From contig NC_092573.1 in NCBI RefSeq assembly GCF_037975245.1, forward strand, positions 14,776,001 through 14,840,000: a stretch of DNA of 64,000 bases, written 5' to 3'. Below are positions 12,401-25,045 of this stretch, piece by piece; the first letter of the stretch is position 1, and each line of letters opens with the position of its first letter. The stretch comes from Apostichopus japonicus. Its lineage: Eukaryota; Echinodermata; Holothuroidea; Aspidochirotida; Stichopodidae. A model generated the notes under the pieces. That model had not been told where the DNA came from and did no database searches. It was given only the letters and a program-made list of their open reading frames with translations. Made by a program: the position numbers and the translations under genes.

Positions 12401-15400
12401 CATACACTCTCGTCCGTCGAATGGGGACGTTAAATGGTCGTCCCGGGAGCAGGATTGGGAGCCAATTCACACCCCTGCCTCGTTATTCTCAGAACACTTA
12501 TCGAAAAGAGAAGGCTTGAAATAAGCCGGTGTTCATCCACGATATAACATGGATAGGGTCTCAAATAAGCTACTGTAAGGCTTCCTGATCCTTGGGTCCC
12601 TAAACTAAACTAAGAAAATTCACAAAGATAAATGATAGGTTAGTCAGTTTATTAGATGTATGTACCTCTAAGTATGAATTGATGACAGTGGTTGAAAGTA
12701 TGACTTAGAGCAGGTTTTAATTTTATTGAATTGCCATAATTCAATGAAAATGTTGAAAAAATGTGAGTGTTAGTAATGTTCCCATAAGCTGAAACCGTTT
12801 TCGAGATATTCACCATTAAAATATGCTAATAGCCTGGAATGCTCCCCCAAAGCTTTAAGCCTTAAATTGATGATAACCTTAGCTATATTTCTAATAATGC
12901 TTGACTGTAAAGCTGACCTTTGAACTGCACATGACTAATAGAGCACCCATGGATGATGTCTTACACCACCTTTTGTTCTTGGAAATAATTTGTAATAAAT
13001 TATAATCATGATGTACTTCTAAACCATATAAGTTTTATTGCTTTGATTTTAAGTTTTGTACTGCTTCAGCATAGCCGACGTCATCTCCATCCAAGTTTAT
13101 ATCCTTAGACAGACGAAGCTGGTCAATCGTCTTTAACTTTTATCCCAAAAGGAATTAGTCTTTTGGCACATCTACATCTTGCCTGTATTAAATATTTCCA
13201 TGATTCTACATGGACAGTTTATGGTTATTCTTATAGGTGCAGGATTTAATTGTCCAGTATATTTTCATGTAGCTGAAAACAATTTGAATTATTGGTTTGA
13301 AATTTGTCCATAATGAGGCCCTTTATAGTATTCAGGTAAGGGTTAAATATTGAGACACATATGATACACTCTGTGACTTTCCTCTGCTTTTGTAAGATGC
13401 TTTGTCGGTAATTCTGTGTTGTGTTTTATTATGATTATTCTTTTTCTGTTATATAAAAAATTCTGTAATTAAATTAAAATTCACATTTAAAACCTTTTCA
13501 TTGACTACAGAGAAGCCTAGAATAATTGGTTATTTATGCGACAAGTCATGACGTTTTGCCCAAAAATTTAATTTGTGAAAGAAAACTGAATGCTTACATG
13601 GACAGATGATTTGAGCCTCCTTGCTTTATTGCAGACACAACTTGAGGAGTGTTAGAGGTGAAGGTTGTATGGAATTTGTCTCAATCTGGTTATATATAAC
13701 ATATTATAACACTAAAAGCAAATAAGGTACATGAGAAACATTATCTGCTGCTTTAATCCACCAAAGTCACTTCAGGAATAATAAAAACTTTGGTGAGACT
13801 TCCAAAAATTTCTAAATGAAAAAAGAAGAAACTGTATTAAATTTTTAAATTTTGTGTATTGGATGTATATCACACTTTTTGATGGGTCTGATATATACCC
13901 TCTTTTGAACAGGCTGACGTGTCACCCTCATTTGATATTTCACCCTACTCTGATGGGTCTAATATATTGCCTTTGTTTAATGGGTCTGATGTTTCACCCT
14001 CATTTGATATGTTACCCTGTTTGATGGGTCTGATATTTTACCCTACTCTGATGGGTCTAATATATTGCCTTTGTTTAATGGGTCTGATGTTTCACCCTCA
14101 TTTGATGTGTTACCCTGTTTGATGGGTCTGATATTTTACCCTACTCTGATGGGTCTAATATATTGCCTTTGTTTAATGGGTCTGATGTTTCACCCTCATT
14201 TGATATGTTACCCTGTTTGATGGGTCTGATATTTTACCCTACTCTGATGGGTCTAATATATTGCCTTTGTTTAATGGGTCTGATGTTTCACCCTCATTTG
14301 ATATGTAACCCTGTTTGATGGGTCTGATAATTTACCATACTCTGATGGGTCTAGTATTGCCCTTGTTTAATGGGTCTGATGTGTCACCCTCATTTGATAT
14401 GTTACCCTGTTTGATGGGTCTGATATTTTACCCTACTCTGATGGGTCTAATATATTGCCTATGTTTAATGGGTCCGATGTGTCACCCTAGTTTGGGGCTT
14501 TGATACGTCACCTTTCTTGATGGGTCTGATATATAATTACCGTACAGTAGTTTGATGGGTTTGATAAATCACCCTTCATTGGTGTGTCTAGTATATTACC
14601 CTCGTTTGATAGCTTTAAATATAATTCACTAGTTTAAAATGTTACCATAGCTTGAGTAAGGTCTGATTTGTAAATCATAGGTTGATGGGTCTACAATATT
14701 ACACTGCTTTGATGGGTCTGCTATGTTATCCTCATTTGATGGCTCTGTTATATTAACCATTTTTTATTGGTCTGGTATATTACACGTATTCGATGGGTCT
14801 GTTCTATTACCCATATTTGATGGGTCTGGTATATTATACTTATTTGATGGGTCTGATATAAAACCCTCATTTGATGGCCCTGTTATATTACCCATTTTTG
14901 ATTGGTCTGGTATATTACACGTATTTGATGGGTCTGGTATATTATACTTATTTGATGGGTCTGATATAATACCCTTATTTAATGTGTCTGCTATATTACT
15001 GTTATATGATGGATCTGGTATATTACCCTTATAAGATGGGTCTGGTATATAACCCTTATTAGATGGGTCTGCTTTATTACCTTTATTTGATGGGTATGGT
15101 ATATTACCCTTATTTGATGGGTATGGTATATTACCCTTATTTGATATAATACCCTTATTTGATGGTCTGCTATATTACACTTATTTGATGGATTTCGTAT
15201 ATTACACTTATTTGATGGGTCCTGTATATTACCCTTATTTGATGGGTCTGCAATATTACCCTTATTGATGTGTCTGGTATATTACCCTTATTTGGTGGGT
15301 CTGTTATATGAACCATGTATGAAGACAAAATTTGATTCAGATTTCTGATATTGACATGCTGATGTAGAATAAAGCAATAGCGCCACCAATCTAAAGCATT

Positions 15401-18400
15401 TAGTGCCACCAATACTATTACTCAACAGATCAAAATAAAACAGCTTTTAAGTGTGAAGGTTTATCAACCGAAATGATTAATAAATTTGATTCAATCCTCA
15501 ACAAATTGTCCTGCAGACACTTTCAAAGAAATATAAACATATGTGTTAAACAAAATTAGAAAATTTTAAGACATTTTTGACAGTATATACTTATTTGAGA
15601 TGAATCTTGGCAACAATAGCTAATGGTCAACATTGTGGGACTGTATTGTAAATAGCATCAATTGCCAAATATCTCCAAGTCAATCCAATCCCTATTTTCC
15701 ATAGGAAGCTACTGTAAATTAACTTTGAGTAATACTCACAATGATTAAACTTCACATGTAGAAAGATTAATCCAGTGAATAAGAATCAACTGAAACTTCT
15801 GATATAATAGATATTATTTATGTCATCATAGCAAAACCCATGAAAAATAGAGTGCTTCTCCTCCATGATTTGCCTTTAGAAATACCTAGCAATTTTATGA
15901 ACAATGGATGTAAAGCTTGAAAACCGTGGTTTATAAGAGGTGAGTCATGTGACCCCCTTCTCCGCTCGCTCAGAACATTTCTTCTCTCTGCTCCATTTGT
16001 TTGTTTTGATAGTTGACAGAGACCTTGATTTCACATTCTTTGTTTGTTATGTCAGAAATTCAGAAAATGACCCATTCAAAGTGGAGCAATTAGTCCGCAA
16101 CTGATGTGGTGAGGTAGCCAAACATTTCAGACGTTTTAAAAAACAAAGAGAATGGGTGGAAGAAGACAACAGTGAGTGTGGTGTGTCTTCTGCAGTCTCG
16201 GCATGGTGTTCTGTTATAAAGTGATGTCAGGTGTTTGGTTTCAATTAAGTGTGTGTTATTTCAAACTGTTTGCATACACTGTTTGCATCTACTTGCATTC
16301 CAATTATCCTTTTGATGTGAACATAGGAGTCATCGGCAATCAACCCGCCCTATTTGTTTAGTTAACAAACCTGATTTGACAGGTCTTGGAACCCTACCGT
16401 GATATCTCGACTGTGTAAATAAATCCGAGCGTGTTGACTCCTGGCCTCCGTTTTATACACATTTCTAATTTACCGCAGTTCCGATCACATGTGACTCAGA
16501 CAGCTGGCTCAGTGGGTCCATCGTTTTGTTTTCATCATCAATTTGTTCCTCAATCTATTTTCTTTTCGTTTATCTTGTTATACAGTACAGCACGTATCTT
16601 TTAGAAGTTCTGTCATTGTTAAGTATCACTAACTAGTGCATTGAAGTATAGCTTTGCTGTGCCTGCAATGTGGCTACTCTTATAATGCAAATGAGCTTTG
16701 TACAATAAATGATGTTATTACTTTATTGCAGCTCACTTGTTGGTACCTGAGGAAAGGCTTACCGATGTGCAAGCATGATTGTCATTGGGCGGGGGGGGGT
16801 GGGGGGGGGAATGGAGGGTACAGTATCTGTGATACTTATCCTTTTATAGTATATTTTCGTCTTGATCGATTACTTTCTCATGATCAATATAAAATATCTT
16901 ATATTTTTTGTGTATTGGTTTCCAATACTATGGCTGATAATTGAATAGCTGTTACAGACACTCCAATCCTTCCTAGGTTACTATTTGTAGTATTAAAACA
17001 TTGATTCTAACTGGAAGACCCTTTAACCAATCAAAGCATCTTAGCATACGTCATAGTTTGTATGCAGAGAAGTAATGTCTCTAAATGTTTCTGTTTGCTT
17101 TATTTCTTTTTCCTCCCTTCTTGTTTGTCCAACATCAGCTCTAACAAATCTTGCTTGCAAATGTTGCCAGCATGTGAACCAACCAAAATTGAACCAATCC
17201 ATGCATTTTTTTTTATTTCCAGAGAAACAAAGATTGTCTTGAAAGGAGATAATATTACAATCTTAGAAGACCTGAGGAGAAAGTCAGAGGCTGCTGGTTT
17301 ACCATGTTACTTAGTCAGTGATGCTGGAAGGACACAGGTAGGTCCTCATGATTTCAAAGCACTGAGCAGATTGCATTTGAGGTTTAGTTTTTATCTTGCC
17401 CTGAGATACCTTGAAGTTTTTTTGCCTCGATGTCACAACAGGTGTATGACATCTTCAGAAAGCCTGGTGGTTTGCAAAGGCATCAGCACTTAACCTAGCC
17501 CTACCATACTTTGAAAGTAGAGACATCTAGCCTAACCTACCACACATTGAAAGCTTGAAAGCAGAGACACCTACCCTAGCCTGCCAAACTGTGGAATCTA
17601 ACTAGTCAATGGAATTGTGCCAATTTGTAAAAAAAAAAATGGAAATCAGACCTAGAAACCATTGCTTAGATAACTGAGTGAATCTAAAAAGAAAGGATGG
17701 CAAGGCAACCAACAAATGTGAAACATTAAATGTGTTAAAATATTTTACAGGAAAAGACAAATTGTTGGTATGATGGGTGTTATACACTTGCTATCAAATC
17801 ATTGTTTACTCAGTGCAGGGATATGAAATTGTCAAGTATAATTCCCTCAATGTATTATGTTCTGTAAATTTCATTTTGTAGAGGACAAAATTGGGTATGA
17901 GGTTATGGCTTGATTGAGTCTTCTTTACCTATGCAAAGAAAAGTCATTCATAATTCCCTATACATCTTGTATGTTTGTAAAATGTCAAAGTTGTTGTGAA
18001 ATCCCCTTCTCTGTTAGTGTCAGGGTTAAATTGAATGAAAATGGGGCAATACTGATTTCATAGTTACTGAAGATAGTAATTACAAAAAATACAGCAGACT
18101 TTAATTTATAATTCTCAATGGGGAATTATTAAATCTGATATCAAATTTACAATATGCATATGAATTGTGGGTAAATTGCTACAGAAATGCATATCAGTTT
18201 TTGATGTGTCTGCGTGTGTGTACAGAGATGTTCATATCTGCTATATTTTACACTAAACTTAAAACCTGCTGCACAGATTGTGCTCAACTTTTACAGCAAA
18301 GGATGAATTTTTGGGTGTAAACTTAATTTGATATGTTGTAGACCATCACAAACACTGCTAGCAAATCAAGATTGGAATTTAACTTTTCAGAAATGACCCC

Positions 18401-19190
18401 TTTAATGAGGTTCATCAGTTAAAGTGACTGGACTATTTAGTGTAGACCATCAGATCAGTTCCTCAAATGGCAACACAAAAATCAATGGGATAACAAGAAT
18501 TTTATGACCTGAAATGATATGCTTTACAAATTTGTCTAGGACATATTTGTTTTGCATATCATGCCAGGGTAGCTCTGTTGTTTACATGACCATAAACCAA
18601 CATGTTTTGGTTAAGATATTATAATTTATAAAACAACAGATTAAAATTAACAATTGGGCCTGAACTGACAAGCCGATGTCATCATCTTTGAGGCATTAAA
18701 GGAGCATTCCAGAGGTAAACAATATTTTGAAAACCTAAATACCTATAGAAGCATAACTAGCACTCAAAAGTGGACTATAGCATATCAAGATTAAAATTTG
18801 GCCTAAAATTGCCCATTAAAACCCAAATCATCTTGAAGTATTTTGTGTTTATTTGTTCATATTTTCTTTGTACAGCAACTTTTTGCATTTTGCGCTTTAT
18901 AAATTGTGTTATTATTATGATTATTAAGTCACTTCCCTGCTACTGACTTTCATTGACATGTCTGGGGTAGTTACACTTTCAGAATGGAATTTCTTTTCTG
19001 TAGAAAGTTTTGCTTGTACTTTGTTTACTTTTCTCACTTCTTTTGTATCAACAACAAAAAGGGAATATTTCTCTGCAATTTTTTGCCTACGTCTATTTCT
19101 CAGGTTCCTATGGGCTCGTCCACAGTGTTTGCCATCTTTGGAAGGGTCAATGAAGTTGATGACATCACAGGTCAGCTGAAACTACTCTGA
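9476..19190 (+). CDS. PTRH2: Peptidyl-tRNA hydrolase 2 with N-terminal UBA domain, 5 exons
   Basis: Complete gene of 202 residues. Exons: 9476-9601, 10575-10658, 10925-11121, 17223-17337 and 19104-19190; every junction is GT-AG and the phases agree. PTH2 enzymes cleave the ester bond of peptidyl-tRNAs released from ribosomes, recycling tRNA. Residues 1-22 are Ala/Glu/Pro-rich. Residues 23-66 form a UBA-like three-helix domain (PELVKMLMAMGIDRELA). The catalytic domain runs from about 86 to 202, with VVNMDLKMGVGKVAAQVAHA (92-111), the DAGRTQ motif (169-174) and the terminal VTGHLKL-like DITGQLKLL. Exon 3 does not stop at the tempting GT at 11084: it continues to GAT GG|gtaggt, completing the LLLLWDADGETKIV segment. 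Human PTRH2 has a membrane anchor instead of a UBA domain, so this is the UBA-type form. A poly-A signal may lie near 20001 (AATAAA). Intron 3 (6.1 kb) holds a minisatellite. Confidence 0.93.
12330..12620 (+). repeat. Probable retroelement-derived segment in PTRH2 intron 3
   Basis: Higher GC content than the surrounding intron, with a short inverted pair (GGGACGTTAAATGGTCGTCCC-like, near 12424-12444) of the kind seen in dispersed 3' tails of aquatic-animal SINEs and LINEs. No second copy in this window, so the assignment is tentative. Confidence 0.3.
13878..15306 (+). repeat. Minisatellite with about 24-bp units in PTRH2 intron 3
   Basis: About 1.4 kb of near-tandem units built on TTTGATGGGTCTG followed by ATATTACCC, with point changes and small indels. 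In the left third, units group into a higher-order repeat of about 120 bp in which TTTGATATGTTACCC, CTCTGATGGGTCTAATA and TTGCCTTTGTTTAATGGG alternate; on the right the simple unit predominates. Frames through the array encode FDGSxI-type repeats, which are an artefact of a unit length divisible by three. Confidence 0.9.
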
Positions 19191-19199
19191 CACTTAATA

Positions 19200-21480
19200 T
19201 GACTGTAATCTGTTCAAATTAAACCCACATAGAAGGCTTGCAGCAGACTTGAGTTTACCCGAGACTATATTGCCATGGTAACTGTGGATTCTGCTGAGCT
19301 GATGAATAGCCCAGGTGTGGATGGACATTTTTGACTGGTCAGGGTACATTTTTCAAGATTGAGAAATGTATGATTGCGATGTTTAGAAGATGTCTGTGTG
19401 ACAGTCTGATATCGGTTGTGTAAATTTATGTGAAATGTTCTTTTTTATTTGAAAATTGTGCTCTGTGTGAAATGAACGACGAGTTCTTTTTATTTTTACC
19501 AAATGTATGAATGGAAGTTGCCTTCAGAATGGAAACTGCCTAGTTTTGTCATTTCAAAAATGGAAATTTTGTGGAGGCAGTTTTTATTTTCTCGGTTGAC
19601 AAATGCTAAGATGACTCAACCCTAATATTTTGGTGAATCTAACTAAGATCATAAACTAAAAAATAAAAAATATGTTGCTTTCAATGTGTAAGATTTGTTG
19701 CTATGCCAAAAATTGTGTATTCCTGCAAGTTTCAGCTGTTTTATCTTTTTCGAAAGGTTGCAAGAAATAGTCGCTTAGGTACTTTCAGTGTTATTTAAAT
19801 GTCTTTAGTTAGTCAAGTTGCTTCCAAATAGTACGTTCCATATGTCACTCATTAATGAGCTGGCAAACATATAAAAAAAATTAAAACAATCTTATTGTGC
19901 AATATGGCTAGCATGTAGTCTTAATGCAAAGCAATACATAGTTAGTATTAAAATGAAACCCCAACTGGGTTTCAATGTGACAAACTCAACCATCAAATTA
20001 AATAAAACTTTGGGAAGCTGGTTTCGATGGCAAATGAGATCATTTACACTGATCTAAAGTGTCCATGCCAGCATAAAATGAGTAAACTTGGTTCACTATT
20101 TCGCCTGGACAAAAATGTGTTGAACGACCCACGTGGATGTGGTCGACTTATGCAATGGATCAGACCACATTGCAGATGGATTCAAAACAACAGAGTGAGT
20201 TCACCTTTGTGAATTGTTTCTCTATTTGTATCGGTCTACATTATTCGGCCCACCCCGAGTTACGTTAGTCTGTTTGGTCCCACTTGGTAGTTTTATAGTG
20301 TGCTTAACGACTTTAAGTAACCTTAAAAATGCATGCGCTGTATGTATTCCGCACTATTCCAAAGTAGCTGTTTTATTTTGATTGGATTATTTTTCGTACT
20401 TTTGTTTTTGACAATTCCAGTCCTATTTTATGTTTTTTTTGTTGTGCTTTCATTATACAAAGCTTGCTTTCAACAACAAAATGGGGGTGGGGGTGGGTGG
20501 GATGGAGGAGGGGGGGAGGAAGGCATTTCAACTGACATGGAGTCTAACTGTATGTCAGTTATGGGGGATTGGTATATACACAAGTGGCCAAAACATATTT
20601 CTACACTCAGTCAGAAGGCTTTCAAAGCCTTGTTAATGTGTATTAATACAAAAAATGCTTTACACCAGAGTGTGTGTGCTTTTCATTGTCTGTGTTGGGA
20701 TGCAGGTTATTAATAAAACATATTTAGTGACCAAGGAAAGAGAGAGAGACAGAGAGCAAAGTTCTTTAAATAGTGAAAGGTGGAAGTTTTTAAAAAGCGA
20801 TTTTTTTTTTGGTCACACAGATTCCCAGTCAGTTACATACTCATAGAGTTATAATATCTCACTTTCTCAAAACTAGTTCACTGAAGCAAGTGTCATACAT
20901 AGTTTAGCAGCTATTCTAAAAGGTTATGTTCAGTAGGCTAAAGGTAACTTAAAGTTTATTGGATCTCACGAAAACCGCCCACCCCTGACCCCTTGCTGAC
21001 TCTTTGCCAGTCATTTCATTGACATTAATGTAGATACTTCTTTTCAGCGTGTACAAACATTAATTTTAATTTGTTTAATTTATTTTTTAATCCATGTCAA
21101 ATGAGAAGTAGACTTTTCTTGATATGCTGCGTGGGAAGATGATATCGATCTCAAAATGACATCTTCATTATGATTCATAATGCCTATACAGTATCGGTCA
21201 CATACTGTGTATATGCACTCATGTGTTCTCCACCCATTAGACTAGATTACCTGTCATTCCTTGTGACATGACTAAACATTCCAGGTAGATTAATAGTATA
21301 CATGTGTAGGGGTAATGGTTGCACTGCAGCAACATAGAGAAGTGTGTTTGATGTAGCAGTAATTTGTGGTATGAATTTAAATGGTAGTGGCATCTTAAGG
21401 AGGCCATTAGTTAAGCAGCTTGCAGAGATGGGCAGTGGTGAGCTTTTCAACTTGACTAATAATGTTCTCTGTTCACTGAA
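19200..21480. other. PTRH2 3' flank without a supported gene
   Basis: Probably 3' UTR up to about 20000-20020, then intergenic. Contains a G-rich run near 20483-20520 and a poly-T run near 20801. No exon recognised. Confidence 0.35.
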
Positions 21481-21489
21481 ATGGTGCAT

Positions 21490-22320
21490 GCCAGCTTTCA
21501 TGGGGTTTGCTATTACAATTAGGCAAATTCATGAATAGTCATATTTACAACGGTTTTAAAATTCAGAGGCAGCCTGCCAGCTTACATCAGGTATCCTATT
21601 ACAATATGGAGGCTCATTAATATTCGTATTCTACAATGTTTCAACTTAATGCAAGCAGAGGCAGCCTGCCAACTTTCATGTGGTTTCCAGTCACAGTTAA
21701 ACTCATGAATATTCATATTCTACAATGTTTCAACTTAATGCAAAGCAGAGGCAGCCTGCCAACTTTCATGTGGTTTCCAGGCACAGTAAAACTCATGAGT
21801 ATTCATATTTACAAGATTTAAAATTCAGAGGCAGCCTGCCAGCTTACACCAGGTATCCTGTTACAATATGGAGGCTCATGAATATTCATTTTCTACAATG
21901 TTTCAACTTAATGCAAGCAGAGGCAGCCTGCCAACTTTCATTGGGTTTCCAGGCACAGTTAAACTCATGAATATTCATATTCTACAATGTTTCAACTTAA
22001 TGCAAGCAGAGGCAGCCTGCCAACTTTCATGTGGTTTCCAGGCACAGTTAAAACTCATGAATATTCATATTCTACAATGTTTCAACTTAATGCAAGCAGA
22101 GGCAGCCTGCCAACTTTCATGTGGTTTCCAGGCACAGTAAAACTCATGAATATTCATATTTACAAGATTTAAAAATTCAGAGGCAGTCTGCCAGCTTACA
22201 TCAGGTATCCTATTACAATATGGAGGTCATGAATATTCATTTTCTACAATTTTTAAACTTAATGCAAGCAGAGGCAGCCTGCCAACTTTCATTGGGTTTC
22301 CAGGCACAGGCAATATTCAT
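21490..22320 (+). repeat. Tandem array of about 90-bp units, two alternating types
   Basis: Roughly ten units anchored on AGAGGCAGCCTGCCA (for example at 21565, 21658, 21747, 21827, 21919, 22010, 22100 and 22269; one variant unit at 22178 reads AGAGGCAGTCTGCCA). Type A contains CTTACATCAGGTATCC and TACAATATGGAGG; type B contains TTTCATGTGGTTTCCAGGC and TTTCAACTTAATGCAAGC. Both share CTCATGAATATTCAT. The order is about A-B-B-A-B-B-B-A-B, so the array grew by copying multi-unit blocks. Confidence 0.9.
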
Positions 22321-22399
22321 ATTCTACTGTTATTGCAAGCTAATTCCAGGAAAGGTTGCTACTGCTAGTTTCATGTCAAGCTTTACACAGTAATCTATT

Positions 22400-23795
22400 G
22401 TAACATATCGACAGCGAAAACTGCGAAAAATCTGTTTGAAAATTAGATTTTTTTTTTCTTCTCCCAAAGTTGGGATATGGAATATTGTACATTTTCAGGA
22501 AATGTACTAGGCAGATGGTTGATATTATGTTAACATGTATAGTCTCTGTATAGATATGCAAAATGCTAAATTACTACATAACTGTCAAACCATCTTCTCA
22601 GCAGTCTATGCAATTGGGCGAAGACCGATGCATTTTGTAGCCAACAGTTTGAACTCTTGAAGTTTTCAGGATATGCTGAGTGACATAATGGCACATTAAT
22701 GTGTGTATCTGTTTGTCTATGTGTGCTTTGTTTGTTATAAACTTCTCATACCACCGCCTGCCAAACTGCTACATTGCTTCTCCACTCGGAGCTCTTGTAT
22801 TCTTGCTTTGCCCTGGCCAGAGAATTCTCTAATGTGTAAAGTTTCTTCCAAATTACCCCCTCCCCCGCACTCCGTAGACTGATGTTATGACAGCGTTCAT
22901 CTTTCCATGAGTGATGAGGCAGGTAATGAGCTAACAATTCTGTGACTAGATTCATTCATAACTTCGCTGTTTCCAATCTTGGTAGACTGACTCTCTCTTC
23001 GGTTATATTGACTATTCCCACATTGCAGCTATTCCAATTGGGCTATGATGTCACCATAGTACGAGGACCATGTCCTGCCAGTCGAAATATTCCACTTTTA
23101 AGTAGGGGTGTTTTGTATGTGTGTAGAATCTGAAACAGTCGTTTTACTGAACGTTGTAGACGGGTGATAAGAACAATCCATCGGAGTGGTCGGAAATATA
23201 TATAATAGGGGTGATTTCTTATGGAGTTTTTTCCTCTCCTTCTTAGAGTTATAGTAATTGTTGTCGGTGTCAAATATGGATTATTTTCTCTCCTTATCAG
23301 AATAATAGTTTTTCATTTATTTAGATATCGGACATTGGAGTATAGTCCAAAATAAAACTGCAGCCGGCGACGATTGGGACATACAGTAGTATGTATCCCC
23401 CAAGGTGCTACACTTATATTATGTATATTTATTCCATTTCGATGTTCTTGCGGGGGACATATCATAAATTACTGTAATCTGTGTGTCTTCTGTAACATTA
23501 TACACACTTCCCTCAGAAGTTAGATCCTATGCGATACATGCTGAGGTCACGGCGGGTCAGATTTCGTTGCCACAATAAAAACCATTATGCATTCATCATG
23601 TGAACTCGTTGGTACACATGTACGTGCATTTGTGCAATACATGGAACTTCCTGAAATACCTCATTGCGTTGCTGTTCAAATTCTTTTTTTTTATCTTTCT
23701 TCCTTATTTTCTGCATTGTGTTCGTTGATACTTTTGAGGAAGTTTCCTAACCGGAAGAGGGGATGGCGGAGGGCTGATTGGTTTTATTACAGGCG
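22400..23795. other. Gene-free stretch
   Basis: No exon recognised. A short inverted pair (GGGACATAC / GTATGTATCCCC, about 23367-23400) is the only structure seen. Confidence 0.35.
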
Positions 23796-24204
23796 TAAGG
23801 CCCGGTCACACTACAGCGATATTTTATCGGAATACGGTCCGATTTTTCTGTTTTTAGGACGAAGAGTGAGGTTTGTGGTAGTGAATGTAATGGGTGCAGT
23901 GGAGTATTCGAATACCTACTCCATATCTGAGGGGTTCTGGAACGGACTACATTATGAAGTGACGTCACATCGAAAAACGATAAAAATCGGATGAGAAATC
24001 GGATAGCTATCCGATAAAAGGAAACGGAGTCAATATCAAAAGTTAGGAGCGGGCTATTCCACATCGGAATGGCTCAACATATAGCAAATCAGGTCCTTTA
24101 TCACTGTGGCTAGAAGACCCGAACGAAAAACTGGCTGTTTCGATTCCTCTGGGAAAATCGGATAGTATTCCGATAAAAAATCGGTATAGTGTGACCGGGC
24201 CTTA
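23796..24204. mobile_element. Non-autonomous DNA transposon (MITE) with long terminal inverted repeats
   Basis: The left end TAAGGCCCGGTCACACTA and the reverse complement of the right end match, and the similarity continues inwards for about 50 bp (CGATTTTTTATCGGAATAC). The element is about 400 bp, has no transposase and contains further CGGAT/ATCCG palindromes. The TAA/TTA at the tips could be part of the inverted repeat or a trace of a 3-bp target duplication as in PIF/Harbinger elements. The superfamily is an inference from the tip sequence only. Confidence 0.75.
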
Positions 24205-24209
24205 ACTGT

Positions 24210-25045
24210 TATTAAAAATTAGTGTGGTATGTGGACGTCTCTTTTGGAGGCCAAACAAACCAAACATCTCGATTCGGTCGCTTGTATCCGTTCATATGCT
24301 CTTCCACAGTTTTAAACTCAGGGAATGTTTTCACTGTATTCAAGCTTTTTATCATGAAAGGAAAAAATGACAGAAAAGTGTTTTATTACTGGATGTTATT
24401 AATTATAACATTCTTCAAAATTTAAATACTCATCAACAACATATACACAAGAATATTACGCTAAATTTAAGTCCATAGGTCGAGCTAGCTGTCGTGTATT
24501 CATAAGGTTGGGGGTATGGTATGGTTCAGACCTTAGGGAAACTCTGGAGTCGGGAAACCGCTGGTTTAGGTATATTTATTCAATTACATTGTAAACAAGT
24601 AGTTGGAATATAATTACTATTATTTAGTTTTGTTATTAGTGAAAACTTTTATGTTACCAAGCTTTGTTCTAAGGGATTAGAATGGGTGTTGAGAGGGGGT
24701 GGGTTGGGGAATCTTGCTGTAGAAACGGTTCAATTGACAGCATTTCATACTTGATTCTAAATTAACGAACATGGGTTTACATTTTATTTATGCCCACCTT
24801 GCAGCAGGTCAAGTGAGTCACTGATAAACTAAGGACAATTTGCTTCTTCTTAACAAATAGTTAAACAAAAACTTTTACGAATGGCCTCTTCACTACAACT
24901 CCACCGGCAACACGATGACTTAAACTGGTACATACTGATTAACACGGACTCAGATTAACTAAGATACTAATCATGGTGACATGCATGTTAGTGATTGACG
25001 ACTGTTTCTCGAAGTCGTTCGTAGTTCACCGATATTATATATTTT
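24210..25045. other. 3' flank of the nicotinic receptor gene
   Basis: Probably the 3' UTR of the minus-strand receptor gene at its right edge; a minus-strand AATAAA lies near 24785, about 260 bp past the stop codon. No other gene recognised. Confidence 0.35.

Noticed and set aside
13919-15034. Repetitive frames rich in FDGSxI
   Set aside because: The frame runs through a minisatellite whose unit length is a multiple of three. No start context or other coding sign.
23747-24064. Minus-strand 105-residue frame
   Set aside because: It runs largely through the palindromic MITE and has no recognisable domain.
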